Below, piece by piece: positions 1 to 6,455 of a stretch of DNA of 9,708 nucleotides. Each line of letters starts with the position of its first letter. Positions within the stretch are counted from its first letter, which is position 1. This stretch comes from Paracoccaceae bacterium (GTDB taxonomy: Bacteria; Pseudomonadota; Alphaproteobacteria; Rhodobacterales; Rhodobacteraceae): assembly GCA_011523445.1 (NCBI GenBank), contig WTGT01000040.1, positions 1 to 9,708 on the forward strand. The letters are read 5' to 3'. The notes beneath the pieces are model-generated. The model did not search any database and was not told where the DNA came from. It saw only the letters and a list, made by a program, of their open reading frames with translations. Position numbers and translations under genes: made by a program.

Positions 1-1161
1 TTGTTGCATGACATTGGCAAGGGTAGTAATGCTGATCACTCTACAATCGGAGCAGAACTAGCCAAGGATATTTCACCAAGACTTGGGCTTGATGACAAGG
101 AAACAGAACTTGTAGTCTGGTTGGTTAAACATCACCTTCTCATGTCGGATACTTCACAAAAAAGGGATATAGGTGATCCGAAAACGGTAATTAACTTTGC
201 TAAGATTGTTGGTACCCGAACAAAACTGAAGTTACTGACCGTACTTACTGTATGTGATATCATGGGGGTTGGACCAGGTGTCTGGAACCATTGGAAAGCT
301 CAAATGCTCAGGGACCTATATAATTTTACCCATTCGGTAATGACTGATGGTTCGGTTAACTTTACTGCCTATTTCGATGTGGAAGAATCCAAGAAAATCG
401 TCTTGGAAAAACTTCAAAAGCAGAATTTCGCTGATCCCGATAGTGCAATAAACCGTCATGGCGACCCCTTTTGGAGAAGTTTGGCGCCCGATGATCAAGT
501 CATGTTCATCGAGTTGTTGGGTAAGGTTGAAAGTGATGAAACAATTTTTGAATTTACCAAGGATGAAACCAGGGGTGCAACTAGGCTTTGCATGGTCAGA
601 AAACAGGTTCCTGATCTGTTTTCAAAATTTGCAGGTATCCTGGCCTTGCTAAATGTGAATATTGTTGACGCCAAGTCCTATTCAACTTCAGACGGGTATT
701 TGACAAGTGCATTTTGGCTTCAGGACCCTAATGGGAAACCATTCGAAAGCGTAAAAGTAAAGCGATTGGGAACACAGGTTAAGAAATTTACCTCGGATTT
801 TGAATTGCTGAAAAGTACGTTAAGTCAACCTAATGCTCTTCAGAAACCAGTCAGGTTGAAAAAGGTAACCAAATTTACAGTACCAACGGAGATAACTTTC
901 GATAACAAGGGTTCCGACCTGTACACCATTGTTGAAGTTGATACGCAAGATAGGCCCGGGCTTCTTTATGATCTTGTACGCACTCTGAACAATCGGGGAA
1001 TTACAGTGGTTTCTTCTGTCGTTGCTACCTATGGTGCTCAAGCTGTTGATGTATTTTATGTCAAAGACAAGTCGGGATTGAAAATTCTCTCTGACGTTAG
1101 ATTGGATAATCTCAGAAAGCATTTGTCTGATGCAATCAACCAAAAAGGTTCTGACGGTTAA
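1..1161 (+). CDS. glnD: PII uridylyltransferase / uridylyl-removing enzyme GlnD, C-terminal part (5' end outside window)
   Basis: GlnD senses glutamine and adds or removes UMP on the PII signalling proteins in the cytoplasm, setting nitrogen assimilation. The visible 386 residues begin inside the HD phosphohydrolase domain, which carries the uridylyl-removing activity: the metal-binding HD pair is in LHDIGKG at residues 2-8, with KHHLLMS at 43-49 and the very typical VGPGVWNHWK at 90-99. Two glutamine-binding ACT domains follow, at about residues 192-265 and 307-380; the second contains the ACT turn DTQDRPGLLYDL (314-325). Full GlnD proteins are roughly 850-950 residues, so the nucleotidyltransferase domain and the first part of the HD domain lie to the left of the window. 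The TTG at base 1 is only where the open frame meets the edge and is not a real start. The gene ends at TAA 1159-1161. No intrinsic terminator is obvious after it. The family call is secure. Confidence 0.96.
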   Translation: MLHDIGKGSNADHSTIGAELAKDISPRLGLDDKETELVVWLVKHHLLMSDTSQKRDIGDPKTVINFAKIVGTRTKLKLLTVLTVCDIMGVGPGVWNHWKAQMLRDLYNFTHSVMTDGSVNFTAYFDVEESKKIVLEKLQKQNFADPDSAINRHGDPFWRSLAPDDQVMFIELLGKVESDETIFEFTKDETRGATRLCMVRKQVPDLFSKFAGILALLNVNIVDAKSYSTSDGYLTSAFWLQDPNGKPFESVKVKRLGTQVKKFTSDFELLKSTLSQPNALQKPVRLKKVTKFTVPTEITFDNKGSDLYTIVEVDTQDRPGLLYDLVRTLNNRGITVVSSVVATYGAQAVDVFYVKDKSGLKILSDVRLDNLRKHLSDAINQKGSDG

Positions 1162-1345
1162 TTCCTATACCTAATTAAATGGAATTCTCCACTGGTTTCA
1201 GGTTTGTATCTTACCTTTTCACTAAATTTCTTGATTGCCCCTACAGATACAGCGATACCCATACTGTCCTTGCAATAAGTACAGTTGAAAGCCCCAGTAA
1301 AATAATAACGGATTTGTGAACTTTTTCCGGTAAATTTTTCTGGCA

Positions 1346-1358
1346 TTTTGCTGCAAAA
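1346..1358. promoter_or_regulatory. Perfect 13-base palindrome TTTTGC-T-GCAAAA, possible PhaR-type operator
   Basis: The arms TTTTGC and GCAAAA are exact reverse complements around a single T, giving a TGC-N-GCA core about 130 bases before the phasin start. PhaR repressors of alphaproteobacteria, which control phasin genes, are known to bind TGC-rich sites of the CTGC-N3-4-GCAG kind. A one-base centre rules out a hairpin of this length, so a protein site is likelier than an RNA structure. The assignment is inference from motif and location. Confidence 0.35.
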
Positions 1359-1426
1359 CCATACTAATTTCCAGTTTACGTCATTTGAGGTCGAAAAGTG
1401 AATTTACAAAATAAATTAAATTTTTT

Positions 1427-1440
1427 TTGCATTGCAGCAT
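1427..1440. promoter_or_regulatory. TGC/GCA-rich site overlapping the phasin promoter, possible PhaR operator
   Basis: The stretch TTGCATTGCAGCAT contains two overlapping inverted repeats: TGC-ATT-GCA (1428-1436) and TGC-A-GCA (1433-1439). It directly abuts the TATATT hexamer at 1441-1446, so a protein bound here would block RNA polymerase. Together with the palindrome at 1346-1358 this makes a two-site arrangement 84 bases apart. It matches the known autoregulatory logic of phasin genes, in which PhaR leaves the DNA when polyhydroxyalkanoate is present. Binding itself is inferred. Confidence 0.4.
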
Positions 1441-1446
1441 TATATT
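1441..1446 (+). promoter_or_regulatory. Candidate -10 element (TATATT) for the phasin gene
   Basis: TATATT differs from the TATAAT consensus at one position and lies 42 bases before the ATG, leaving a short leader with a good ribosome site. No convincing -35 hexamer is seen at 16-18 bases upstream, where the sequence is an A/T run, so this promoter is only a candidate. Confidence 0.3.
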
Positions 1447-1488
1447 GCCTGAAACAAAGTTACAGTTCCAGAATCAAAGGATAAGACA

Positions 1489-1851
1489 ATGAACAATTTT
1501 CAGGATTACACCAAAGCCTTTTCAAACATGGCTTCCTATCTCCCTCTTTCACCTGCAACCATGAATGACACCTACCAAAAAGCCACGGCCAATTTCGAAA
1601 AGGCCGTCAACATTGCCTTGAACGCTACCTCCGAAGTCGTTGACATCAACGACAGGTGGGCCAAGGATACCCTTGCCAGGGCTAAGGATGTTGCGGAGGA
1701 AAAGCCGTCACCGGAAAACATGGTCAAGTCCATGCAGGACTACGCCTCTTCCAGCTGGGAAGCTTCTGCTCAGTATCTTGCCTCCTACACCGAGGTAGCC
1801 CGTAAAGCCCAGATGGATGCTGTCGAGCTGGCAATAGGCGCAGCCAAGTAA
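1489..1851 (+). CDS. Phasin family protein (polyhydroxyalkanoate granule-associated)
   Basis: Phasins are small, abundant amphipathic helical proteins that coat polyhydroxyalkanoate granules in the cytoplasm and control their number and size. This 120-residue protein fits the alphaproteobacterial Phasin_2 type: no signal peptide, no membrane segment, few hydrophobic runs, and almost continuous predicted helix rich in Ala, Lys, Glu, Asp and Ser. The core is around residues 25-60, and a second helix from about 75 to 118 holds AQYLASYTEVARKAQMDAVE. The ATG at 1489 is preceded by AAAGGA (1476-1481) at a good distance of 7 bases. Codon choice differs from its neighbours: 52% GC by hand count over 1501-1800, against about 41% over 61-240 of glnD, with many C-ending codons, as expected for a strongly expressed gene. 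It stands alone, with its own promoter region and terminator. No PHA synthase is in the window, so a phasin-like protein with another role cannot be excluded. Confidence 0.8.
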   Translation: MNNFQDYTKAFSNMASYLPLSPATMNDTYQKATANFEKAVNIALNATSEVVDINDRWAKDTLARAKDVAEEKPSPENMVKSMQDYASSSWEASAQYLASYTEVARKAQMDAVELAIGAAK

Positions 1852-1878
1852 ACAAAACCTTTCATTTTTTCTCCCACT

Positions 1879-1911
1879 GGGAGGGATAAGCAATTATCCC
1901 TCCCTTTTTTT
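1879..1911 (+). terminator. Strong intrinsic terminator of the phasin gene
   Basis: A perfect 11-base-pair stem, GGGAGGGATAA (1879-1889) with TTATCCCTCCC (1894-1904), closes on the four-base loop GCAA and is followed at once by seven T residues (1905-1911). It starts 27 bases after the phasin stop codon. A smaller competing hairpin, CTCCC (1871-1875) with GGGAG (1879-1883), shares the upstream arm. The terminator isolates the phasin transcript from the tct operon. Confidence 0.93.
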
Positions 1912-1968
1912 GTTTGCTGTCCCGTTTGATTTCCATTCTCAAAATTACCGAATTTGACTGAATATCCT

Positions 1969-1999
1969 ATTTTGGAAAAAAATTGGATATAACCAAAAT
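1969..1999. promoter_or_regulatory. Inverted repeat ATTTTGG-N17-CCAAAAT in the tct upstream region
   Basis: ATTTTGG (1969-1975) and CCAAAAT (1993-1999) are exact reverse complements separated by 17 bases. A second pair, ATATCC (1962-1967) with GGATAT (1985-1990), interlocks with it. Such nested, spaced dyads can be operators for a dimeric regulator. In AT-rich DNA a 7-base dyad can also arise by chance, so this is tentative. Confidence 0.2.
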
Positions 2000-2020
2000 G
2001 GGTGATTCTTTTCACCTGAC

Positions 2021-2152
2021 TAACTGATTGCCTGTGATCGGGTATCAAATTCTATCCATATTTGAGTGTATCAAGTTGTAATTAATTGGGTAAATGGATA
2101 AATCTAATCCTCTTAGGAAATTAATTGCTTTTTGTGATTAGTTAACTGATTG
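2021..2152 (+). repeat. Direct repeat TAACTGATTG, two copies upstream of tctC
   Basis: The ten-base word TAACTGATTG occurs at 2021-2030 and again at 2143-2152, in the same direction and 122 bases apart. The second copy sits inside AGTTAACT (an 8-base palindrome, 2140-2147), and AGTTAA recurs at 2155-2160, immediately before the tctC ribosome site. The arrangement suggests regulator half-sites near the translation start, but no known regulator can be named. Confidence 0.25.
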
Positions 2153-2172
2153 AAAGTTAATGGAGAAAAATT

Positions 2173-3138
2173 ATGAAATTTTCAAGCAAGCTAATCGGTG
2201 CTTCCTTCGCACTGATTATGGGTATTGGAACTGTCGGTAATTCAGCTGAATGCATTGCACCGGCAAACCCTGGTGGAGGATGGGATTTTACCTGTCGGGC
2301 CATCGGAAAAATCATGTATGATATCGGTGCCGTTGACGAACCGATCAAGGTGACCAACATGGCAGGTGGAGGCGGAGGTCTCGCCTATGGACACGTGGTC
2401 AATGAAAGAAATGATGATGGTGACCTAATTATCGCGGCATCATCTGCAACAGCAACACGTCTGGCACAAAATGCCTATGCAGGTATGACATCTGATCAGG
2501 TTTCCTTTCTAGGAGCTATCGGTGCCGATCCTGGTGTTCTGGTCGTTGCCGCTGACTCACCTTACATGAATCTGATGGATTTGCTCAATGCAGTTATGAA
2601 TGACCCCACTTCGGTAACTTTTGCCGGTGGGTCCGCAACAGGCGGATTTGATCACTTGAAAGTTCTCATGGCATTGGGCGAAGTTGGCTATGATGATGTA
2701 CTTTCCGTCAAATATGTCGGTCTTGATGGTGGCGGTGATGCAATTACCCAAACCATTGGAGGACATACCCAAGCCATGACCGGTGACATTTCCGAGGTGG
2801 TCGGGTTCCTCAAGTCAGGTGATGTCCGAGTGGTTGCGGTTTTCACCGATGAAAGGATTCCGGGATTTGATGATATCCCCACGGCCAAGGAACAAGGTGT
2901 TGATCTTGTTGCCGTAAACTGGCGTGGTCTCTATGTTCCCAAGGGTATCTCCGATGAAGATTACAACAAGTGGGCAGATGCACTTGCTCAGGTTGCTGCT
3001 TCAGATGAATGGGCTCAAGCCATGGCTGACAATGGACTTGCCCCCTTCACCAAGGTAGGTGACGATTTCCAGGAGTATCTTGCCGGCGTCATTGCTGATG
3101 TTCAAAAGCTTTCCAAGGAAATTGGAGTTATTCAGTAG
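2173..3138 (+). CDS. tctC: Tripartite tricarboxylate transporter substrate-binding protein (TctC family)
   Basis: This is the periplasmic solute-binding protein that captures an organic acid and hands it to the TctA/TctB membrane complex. The 321-residue length is typical. Residues 1-25 form a signal peptide: a lysine at 2 and 6, a hydrophobic core from about 7 to 21, and probable cleavage after NSA at 23-25. The mature protein starts with ECIAPANPGGGWDFTC (26-41), the hallmark first ligand loop of the family; the Cys pair at 27 and 41 could form a disulfide in the periplasm. Other family features are NMAGGGGGLAYGHV, GGSATGGFDH and NWRGLYVPKGI. GGAG at 2162-2165 lies 7 bases before the ATG. 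It is the first gene of a five-gene operon, and its TAG stop overlaps the tctB GTG start by one base. The symbol marks the family only: family members carry citrate, tricarballylate, other dicarboxylates or aromatic acids, and the substrate here is unknown. Confidence 0.93.
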   Translation: MKFSSKLIGASFALIMGIGTVGNSAECIAPANPGGGWDFTCRAIGKIMYDIGAVDEPIKVTNMAGGGGGLAYGHVVNERNDDGDLIIAASSATATRLAQNAYAGMTSDQVSFLGAIGADPGVLVVAADSPYMNLMDLLNAVMNDPTSVTFAGGSATGGFDHLKVLMALGEVGYDDVLSVKYVGLDGGGDAITQTIGGHTQAMTGDISEVVGFLKSGDVRVVAVFTDERIPGFDDIPTAKEQGVDLVAVNWRGLYVPKGISDEDYNKWADALAQVAASDEWAQAMADNGLAPFTKVGDDFQEYLAGVIADVQKLSKEIGVIQ

Positions 3139-3563
3139 TGAAAGCTGATCGCATATTCGGATTGGGCGTAATTCTAATTGCGTCCTTTTATCTGTATCAT
3201 GCAACACTTATTCCCACGGGGTTTCTTTCAGACCCCGTGGGTTCTCGAACCTTCCCCTACATCGTCGCAGGTGTATCACTGCTTTGTGGGGTATTGATAA
3301 TTATTTTTCCCGATGAAATTACTGACTGGCCACATCTGAAGGTTTATGGCAAGATAGTTGTTGCCCTTCTGGCCATGTATTTATTTGCCAAAACGCTTCG
3401 ACCTTACGGGTTTATAATTCCCTCGGCAGTTGTTGCCATTATCCTCAGTTATCTGATTTCACCAAACATCAAGAATGCCATAATTACCGGCCTGAGTTTG
3501 TCGATAGGCTTGTTTTTGGTACTGAATTATGGCCTTGGTTTGGGTTTGTTTGCGTTCGGATAG
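3138..3563 (+). CDS. tctB: Tripartite tricarboxylate transporter small membrane subunit (TctB family)
   Basis: TctB is the small integral membrane subunit that works with TctA in proton- or sodium-coupled uptake of carboxylates. The 141 residues form four hydrophobic segments, roughly at 7-25, 41-58, 71-105 (in two parts) and 113-138. The loop between the first two contains SDPVGSRTFPYIV, which is characteristic of the family. Translation starts with GTG at 3138, whose first base is the last base of the tctC stop codon (TAGTG). A GGAG (3124-3127) lies inside the end of tctC, 10 bases upstream, so translation is probably coupled. Three bases separate its stop from the tctA start. This subunit is poorly conserved in sequence generally, and recognition rests on the loop motif, size, topology and position between tctC and tctA. 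Confidence 0.88.
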   Translation: MKADRIFGLGVILIASFYLYHATLIPTGFLSDPVGSRTFPYIVAGVSLLCGVLIIIFPDEITDWPHLKVYGKIVVALLAMYLFAKTLRPYGFIIPSAVVAIILSYLISPNIKNAIITGLSLSIGLFLVLNYGLGLGLFAFG

Positions 3564-3566
3564 ACC

Positions 3567-5069
3567 ATGGATCTTTTAGCCAATCTTTCCCAGGGATTTG
3601 CCATTGCCCTGACCTGGTCCACCCTGTTGCTGGCAGTATCAGGTTGTTTTGCAGGTACCATAATCGGTTCCCTGCCGGGACTTGGACCCTCCAATGGTGT
3701 CGCAATCCTGATACCACTTGCTTTTTCATTGGGCCTTGATGCTACTGAAGTTCTGGTCCTGATGACCTCGGTTTATTATGGTGCGATGTATGGTGGAAGG
3801 ATTTCTTCAATACTATTGAATATCCCCGGTGATGAACCGGCTTTGATGACAACCCTTGACGGATATCCCATGGCGAAACAGGGTCGGGCTGCCGATGCGT
3901 TGGTTCTTTCAGGTGTATCTTCTTTTGTCGGTGCATTTCTGGCTACAATCGGTCTCATGCTTCTTGCGCCATTGTTAGCCAATGTTGCTTACCTTTTTGG
4001 CCCATCGGAATATTTTGCACTTTATCTGTTAGCCTTTTGTACCCTTGGTGGCCTTGCTTCCAAAAACCAGATAAAAGCTGCCTTGGCTTCGGCCGTCGGA
4101 TTGGGAATAGCCATGATCGGCCTGGATAACCAAACAGGATTGCCTCGCCTTACCTTTGGGGAGTTGGCTTTGATGGATGGTGTTGATTTCCTGGTTGCCA
4201 TCGTGGGTTTGTTCGCTGTTTCCGAAATTTTCATATTTATCGAAAGCCATGGCAAAAATACAGCCATTGGCGTTAAACTTGACAAGATAACCATACCTGT
4301 AAAGGATATTGTCAATAGCGGGTTTACCATGCTCAGAGGAACCCTTATAGGCTTTTTTGCAGGTATACTCCCTGGCGCAGGAGCTTCGCTCGGTAGTTTT
4401 CTAGCCTATATGGGTGAAAAGACCGTTGCCAAGGACGGTGATACCTTTGGTACAGGTAATCCAAAGGGTGTAGCTGCCCCTGAAGCAGGAAACAATGCAG
4501 CAGCGGGTGGAGCCTTGGTTCCCATGCTGACACTTGGCGTTCCAGGCTCCGGAACTACCGCCGTATTGCTTGCTGTTTTATTGACTTTGAACATAACACC
4601 CGGCCCCCTGCTCTTTGAAGAACGACCTGAAGTTGTATGGGGTCTGATAGCCTCACTTCTCATTGCCAACGTTGTATTGTTGATAATGAATGTTCCCATG
4701 GTTAGATTGTTCGTAAAGGTATTGTCAGTACCTCCACATGTTCTGTTACCCGGTATTGCGATGGTTGCCTTTGGTGGAATTTATTCCCTGTCCGGAAGCA
4801 GTCATGATTTGGTACTGATGATCATTTTTGGTTTGGTTGGTTATTTTTGTAGAAAGTTGGGTGTGCCAACCGTTCCCATTATCCTTGGTATTCTCCTTGG
4901 CAACAACATGGAGGATAATTTGCGGAGAGCGATGATAATTTCCGGAGGTGACTGGACCTATCTGTTCTCTTCCGGAATTGCCATTGGACTATGGGTTGCA
5001 GCCATTGGCGGGTTTGTAGCGCCCCTTTTCCTGAGAAATCTGTTGAAGAAACCCAAACCCAAAATTTGA
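3567..5069 (+). CDS. tctA: Tripartite tricarboxylate transporter large membrane subunit (TctA family)
   Basis: TctA is the large permease subunit of the TTT system, spanning the inner membrane about 11-12 times and forming the transport path. At 500 residues it has the standard length. Both duplicated signature loops are intact: GSLPGLGPSNGVAILIPLAF at 34-53 followed by YGGRISSILLNIPGDEPA (75-92), and in the second half GILPGAGASLGSFLAYMGEK (266-285) followed by GVAAPEAGNNAAAGGALVP (301-319) and TLGVPGSGTTAVLL (322-335). The ATG at 3567 is three bases after the tctB stop; a GGA at 3558-3560 is the only ribosome-site match. The gene is followed by 27 bases and then the AtuA-like gene, with no terminator between. 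It appears complete and functional. Substrate cannot be read from the sequence. Confidence 0.96.
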   Translation: MDLLANLSQGFAIALTWSTLLLAVSGCFAGTIIGSLPGLGPSNGVAILIPLAFSLGLDATEVLVLMTSVYYGAMYGGRISSILLNIPGDEPALMTTLDGYPMAKQGRAADALVLSGVSSFVGAFLATIGLMLLAPLLANVAYLFGPSEYFALYLLAFCTLGGLASKNQIKAALASAVGLGIAMIGLDNQTGLPRLTFGELALMDGVDFLVAIVGLFAVSEIFIFIESHGKNTAIGVKLDKITIPVKDIVNSGFTMLRGTLIGFFAGILPGAGASLGSFLAYMGEKTVAKDGDTFGTGNPKGVAAPEAGNNAAAGGALVPMLTLGVPGSGTTAVLLAVLLTLNITPGPLLFEERPEVVWGLIASLLIANVVLLIMNVPMVRLFVKVLSVPPHVLLPGIAMVAFGGIYSLSGSSHDLVLMIIFGLVGYFCRKLGVPTVPIILGILLGNNMEDNLRRAMIISGGDWTYLFSSGIAIGLWVAAIGGFVAPLFLRNLLKKPKPKI

Positions 5070-5096
5070 TAACCCTGTCCTTCTGGAGGTTTAAGT

Positions 5097-6455
5097 TTGA
5101 TTAGAGTACTCGTTCCTTCTGGGGTTCTGGGATTGGAATTCAGCAAGGAGGCTCTACAAAGAGGTTTGGCCAACAATCCAGATATAATTGCCATAGATGG
5201 AGGCTCGACCGATAGTGGTCCCTACTATTTGGGTACAGCCAATTCTAAATATTCACGGGCAGTAACCTCAGGTGAATGGAAATATTTGCTAGCGGCCAGA
5301 GAGACCGCAGATATCCCGCTTGTAATTGGCTCTTCCGGTACTTGTGGAACAGATCAATCTGTTGACTGGATGGTTAAAATTACCAAGAATCTGCTTCACA
5401 CCACCTCTAAGGATTTGCGAATCGGAACCATCAAATCTTCACTAACCCGTCAGCAGGTTGTGTCTGCTCTTCAAGCCGGTCGATTGAAAGCCCTGAAACA
5501 TGCTCCGGTTATTTCGGAAGAAATCATCAATGATTGTACGGGAATGGTTGCCCTGATGGGGGTGGAACAAATCCAAGAAGCATTGGCCAGAAATGCCGAT
5601 ATAATTATCGCTGGCCGAGCAACGGATACAGCATCAATTGCTGCCTTGCCCTTGATGTCAGGCATTCCACCCGGCATTGCCTGGCACGGTGCAAAGGTGT
5701 CTGAATGCGGGGCCTTGTGTTCAACCAACCCACTGAGTGGATGCGTTCAGATTGATTTTCATGAGGATTACTTTGAAATCGAACCTCTTGATCCCATGGC
5801 CCAATGTACCCCTCATACGGTATCAGCTCATATGCTCTATGAAAACTCGGATCCGTTCATATTATACGAACCTGGTGGCTATCTTGATGTCAAAAATGCC
5901 ACTTATGAAGCGGTTTCCGGTCGAAAAGTCAGGGTATCGGGTGGCAAGTGGGTATCCTTCCCACAATACAGTGTAAAAATTGAAGGTGTTAGAATTGCCG
6001 GTTATCAGACGACAAGCCTGACAATGATTCGAAATGCCCATTATGTCCGGAACATTCATATTTGGGTCGAAAAGTTAAAACAATTCCTGGAAAACTCACT
6101 TGATGAAAAGTTTGGAGTAGATGCCGATACCTGCCATTTGGATTTCAGAATTATTGGGTCCGAAGCAACACTTGGTTCGCTTGAAAATCGATCATCCCAC
6201 CCAACTGAAGTTGGAATTCTAAGCCTCATAACCGCTGAATCCCAAGAACTTGCAAATGAAATAGCCAAACACATTAATCCCTACCTACTGCATTTCCCCT
6301 TGTCTGACAAAGAGGAATTACCAACATTTTCCTTCCCCTACTCCCCGGCAGAAACCGAAAGGGGACCATTGTATGAGTTCTGCTTGAACCATGCACTGGA
6401 ACTAGATGATCCTCTGGAAATTTTCAAAATAGAGGTGTTTGAAGCAAATGGCTAA
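5097..6455 (+). CDS. AtuA-like / DUF1446 family protein of unknown reaction
   Basis: This 452-residue soluble protein belongs to the AtuA N-terminal (DUF1446, PF07287) family. Pseudomonas AtuA is needed for growth on acyclic terpenes, but its biochemical reaction is not established as far as I know, and many relatives sit in unrelated organic-acid clusters. Visible family features are AIDGGSTDSGPYYLG (32-46), VIGSSGTCGTDQSVDW (76-91), AGRATDTASIAALPLM (172-187), AWHGAKVSECGALC (195-208) and the PLDPMAQCTPHTVSAHMLYE region (230-249) followed by LYEPGGYLD (256-264). Conserved cysteines, Asp and Gly-rich turns suggest an active site. No signal peptide or membrane span is seen. Start: TTG at 5097, chosen because GGAGG (5085-5089) lies 7 bases before it and the sequence then reads straight into the family's N-terminal strand IRVLVPSG. 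It is the fourth gene of the tct operon. It lacks the C-terminal domain found in longer AtuA proteins; the next gene may supply it. Confidence 0.88.
   Translation: MIRVLVPSGVLGLEFSKEALQRGLANNPDIIAIDGGSTDSGPYYLGTANSKYSRAVTSGEWKYLLAARETADIPLVIGSSGTCGTDQSVDWMVKITKNLLHTTSKDLRIGTIKSSLTRQQVVSALQAGRLKALKHAPVISEEIINDCTGMVALMGVEQIQEALARNADIIIAGRATDTASIAALPLMSGIPPGIAWHGAKVSECGALCSTNPLSGCVQIDFHEDYFEIEPLDPMAQCTPHTVSAHMLYENSDPFILYEPGGYLDVKNATYEAVSGRKVRVSGGKWVSFPQYSVKIEGVRIAGYQTTSLTMIRNAHYVRNIHIWVEKLKQFLENSLDEKFGVDADTCHLDFRIIGSEATLGSLENRSSHPTEVGILSLITAESQELANEIAKHINPYLLHFPLSDKEELPTFSFPYSPAETERGPLYEFCLNHALELDDPLEIFKIEVFEANG

Larger units (their letters stand above)
1162..1488. other. Intergenic region between glnD and the phasin gene
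   Basis: These 327 bases hold no gene I can support. The first part is ordinary AT-rich sequence with a short inverted repeat AATTCC/GGAATT (1160-1165 and 1181-1186) whose 15-base loop and lack of a T-run make it a poor terminator. The second half carries the TGC/GCA palindromes and the likely phasin promoter described separately. A 62-codon minus-strand frame (1158-1346) has no Shine-Dalgarno sequence and no family I recognise. Confidence 0.6.
1852..2172. other. Intergenic region upstream of the tct operon
   Basis: Of these 321 bases, the left 60 hold the phasin terminator. The rest (about 1912-2172) is AT-rich with no supported gene; minus-strand frames crossing it overlap the phasin gene and look like chance. 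It should contain the tct promoter and operators. Candidate sites are an ATTTTGG/CCAAAAT inverted repeat (1969-1999) and repeated TAACTGATTG and AGTTAA words. A TTGTAA (2076-2081) with TAAATC 17 bases later is a weak promoter candidate only. Confidence 0.6.

Noticed and set aside
820..1143. Minus-strand 107-codon open frame opposite the second ACT domain of glnD
   Set aside because: Fully covered by the conserved ACT coding sequence in the other strand; its translation resembles no family.
1160..1186. AATTCC...GGAATT dyad just after glnD as a terminator
   Set aside because: Stem of six AT-rich pairs, 15-base loop and no T-run; too weak to call.
1158..1346. Minus-strand 62-codon frame in the glnD-phasin gap, with a CxxC pair
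   Set aside because: No ribosome-binding site before its ATG, no recognisable family, its stop overlaps the glnD stop, and a frame of this length is not rare in AT-rich DNA. Conservation in relatives would be needed to revive it.
1785..2048. Minus-strand 87-codon frame running from the gap into the phasin gene
   Set aside because: It crosses the perfect terminator hairpin and the phasin coding sequence, and no conserved protein features are visible.
4022..4330. Minus-strand 102-codon open frame opposite tctA
   Set aside because: Antisense shadow of a strongly conserved membrane protein gene; no ribosome site and no family resemblance.
6439..6450. TTG at 6439 as the start of the DUF4387 protein
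   Set aside because: The nearby AGAGGTG would lie only one base before it; the ATG at 6448 has workable spacing and leads directly into the conserved region.
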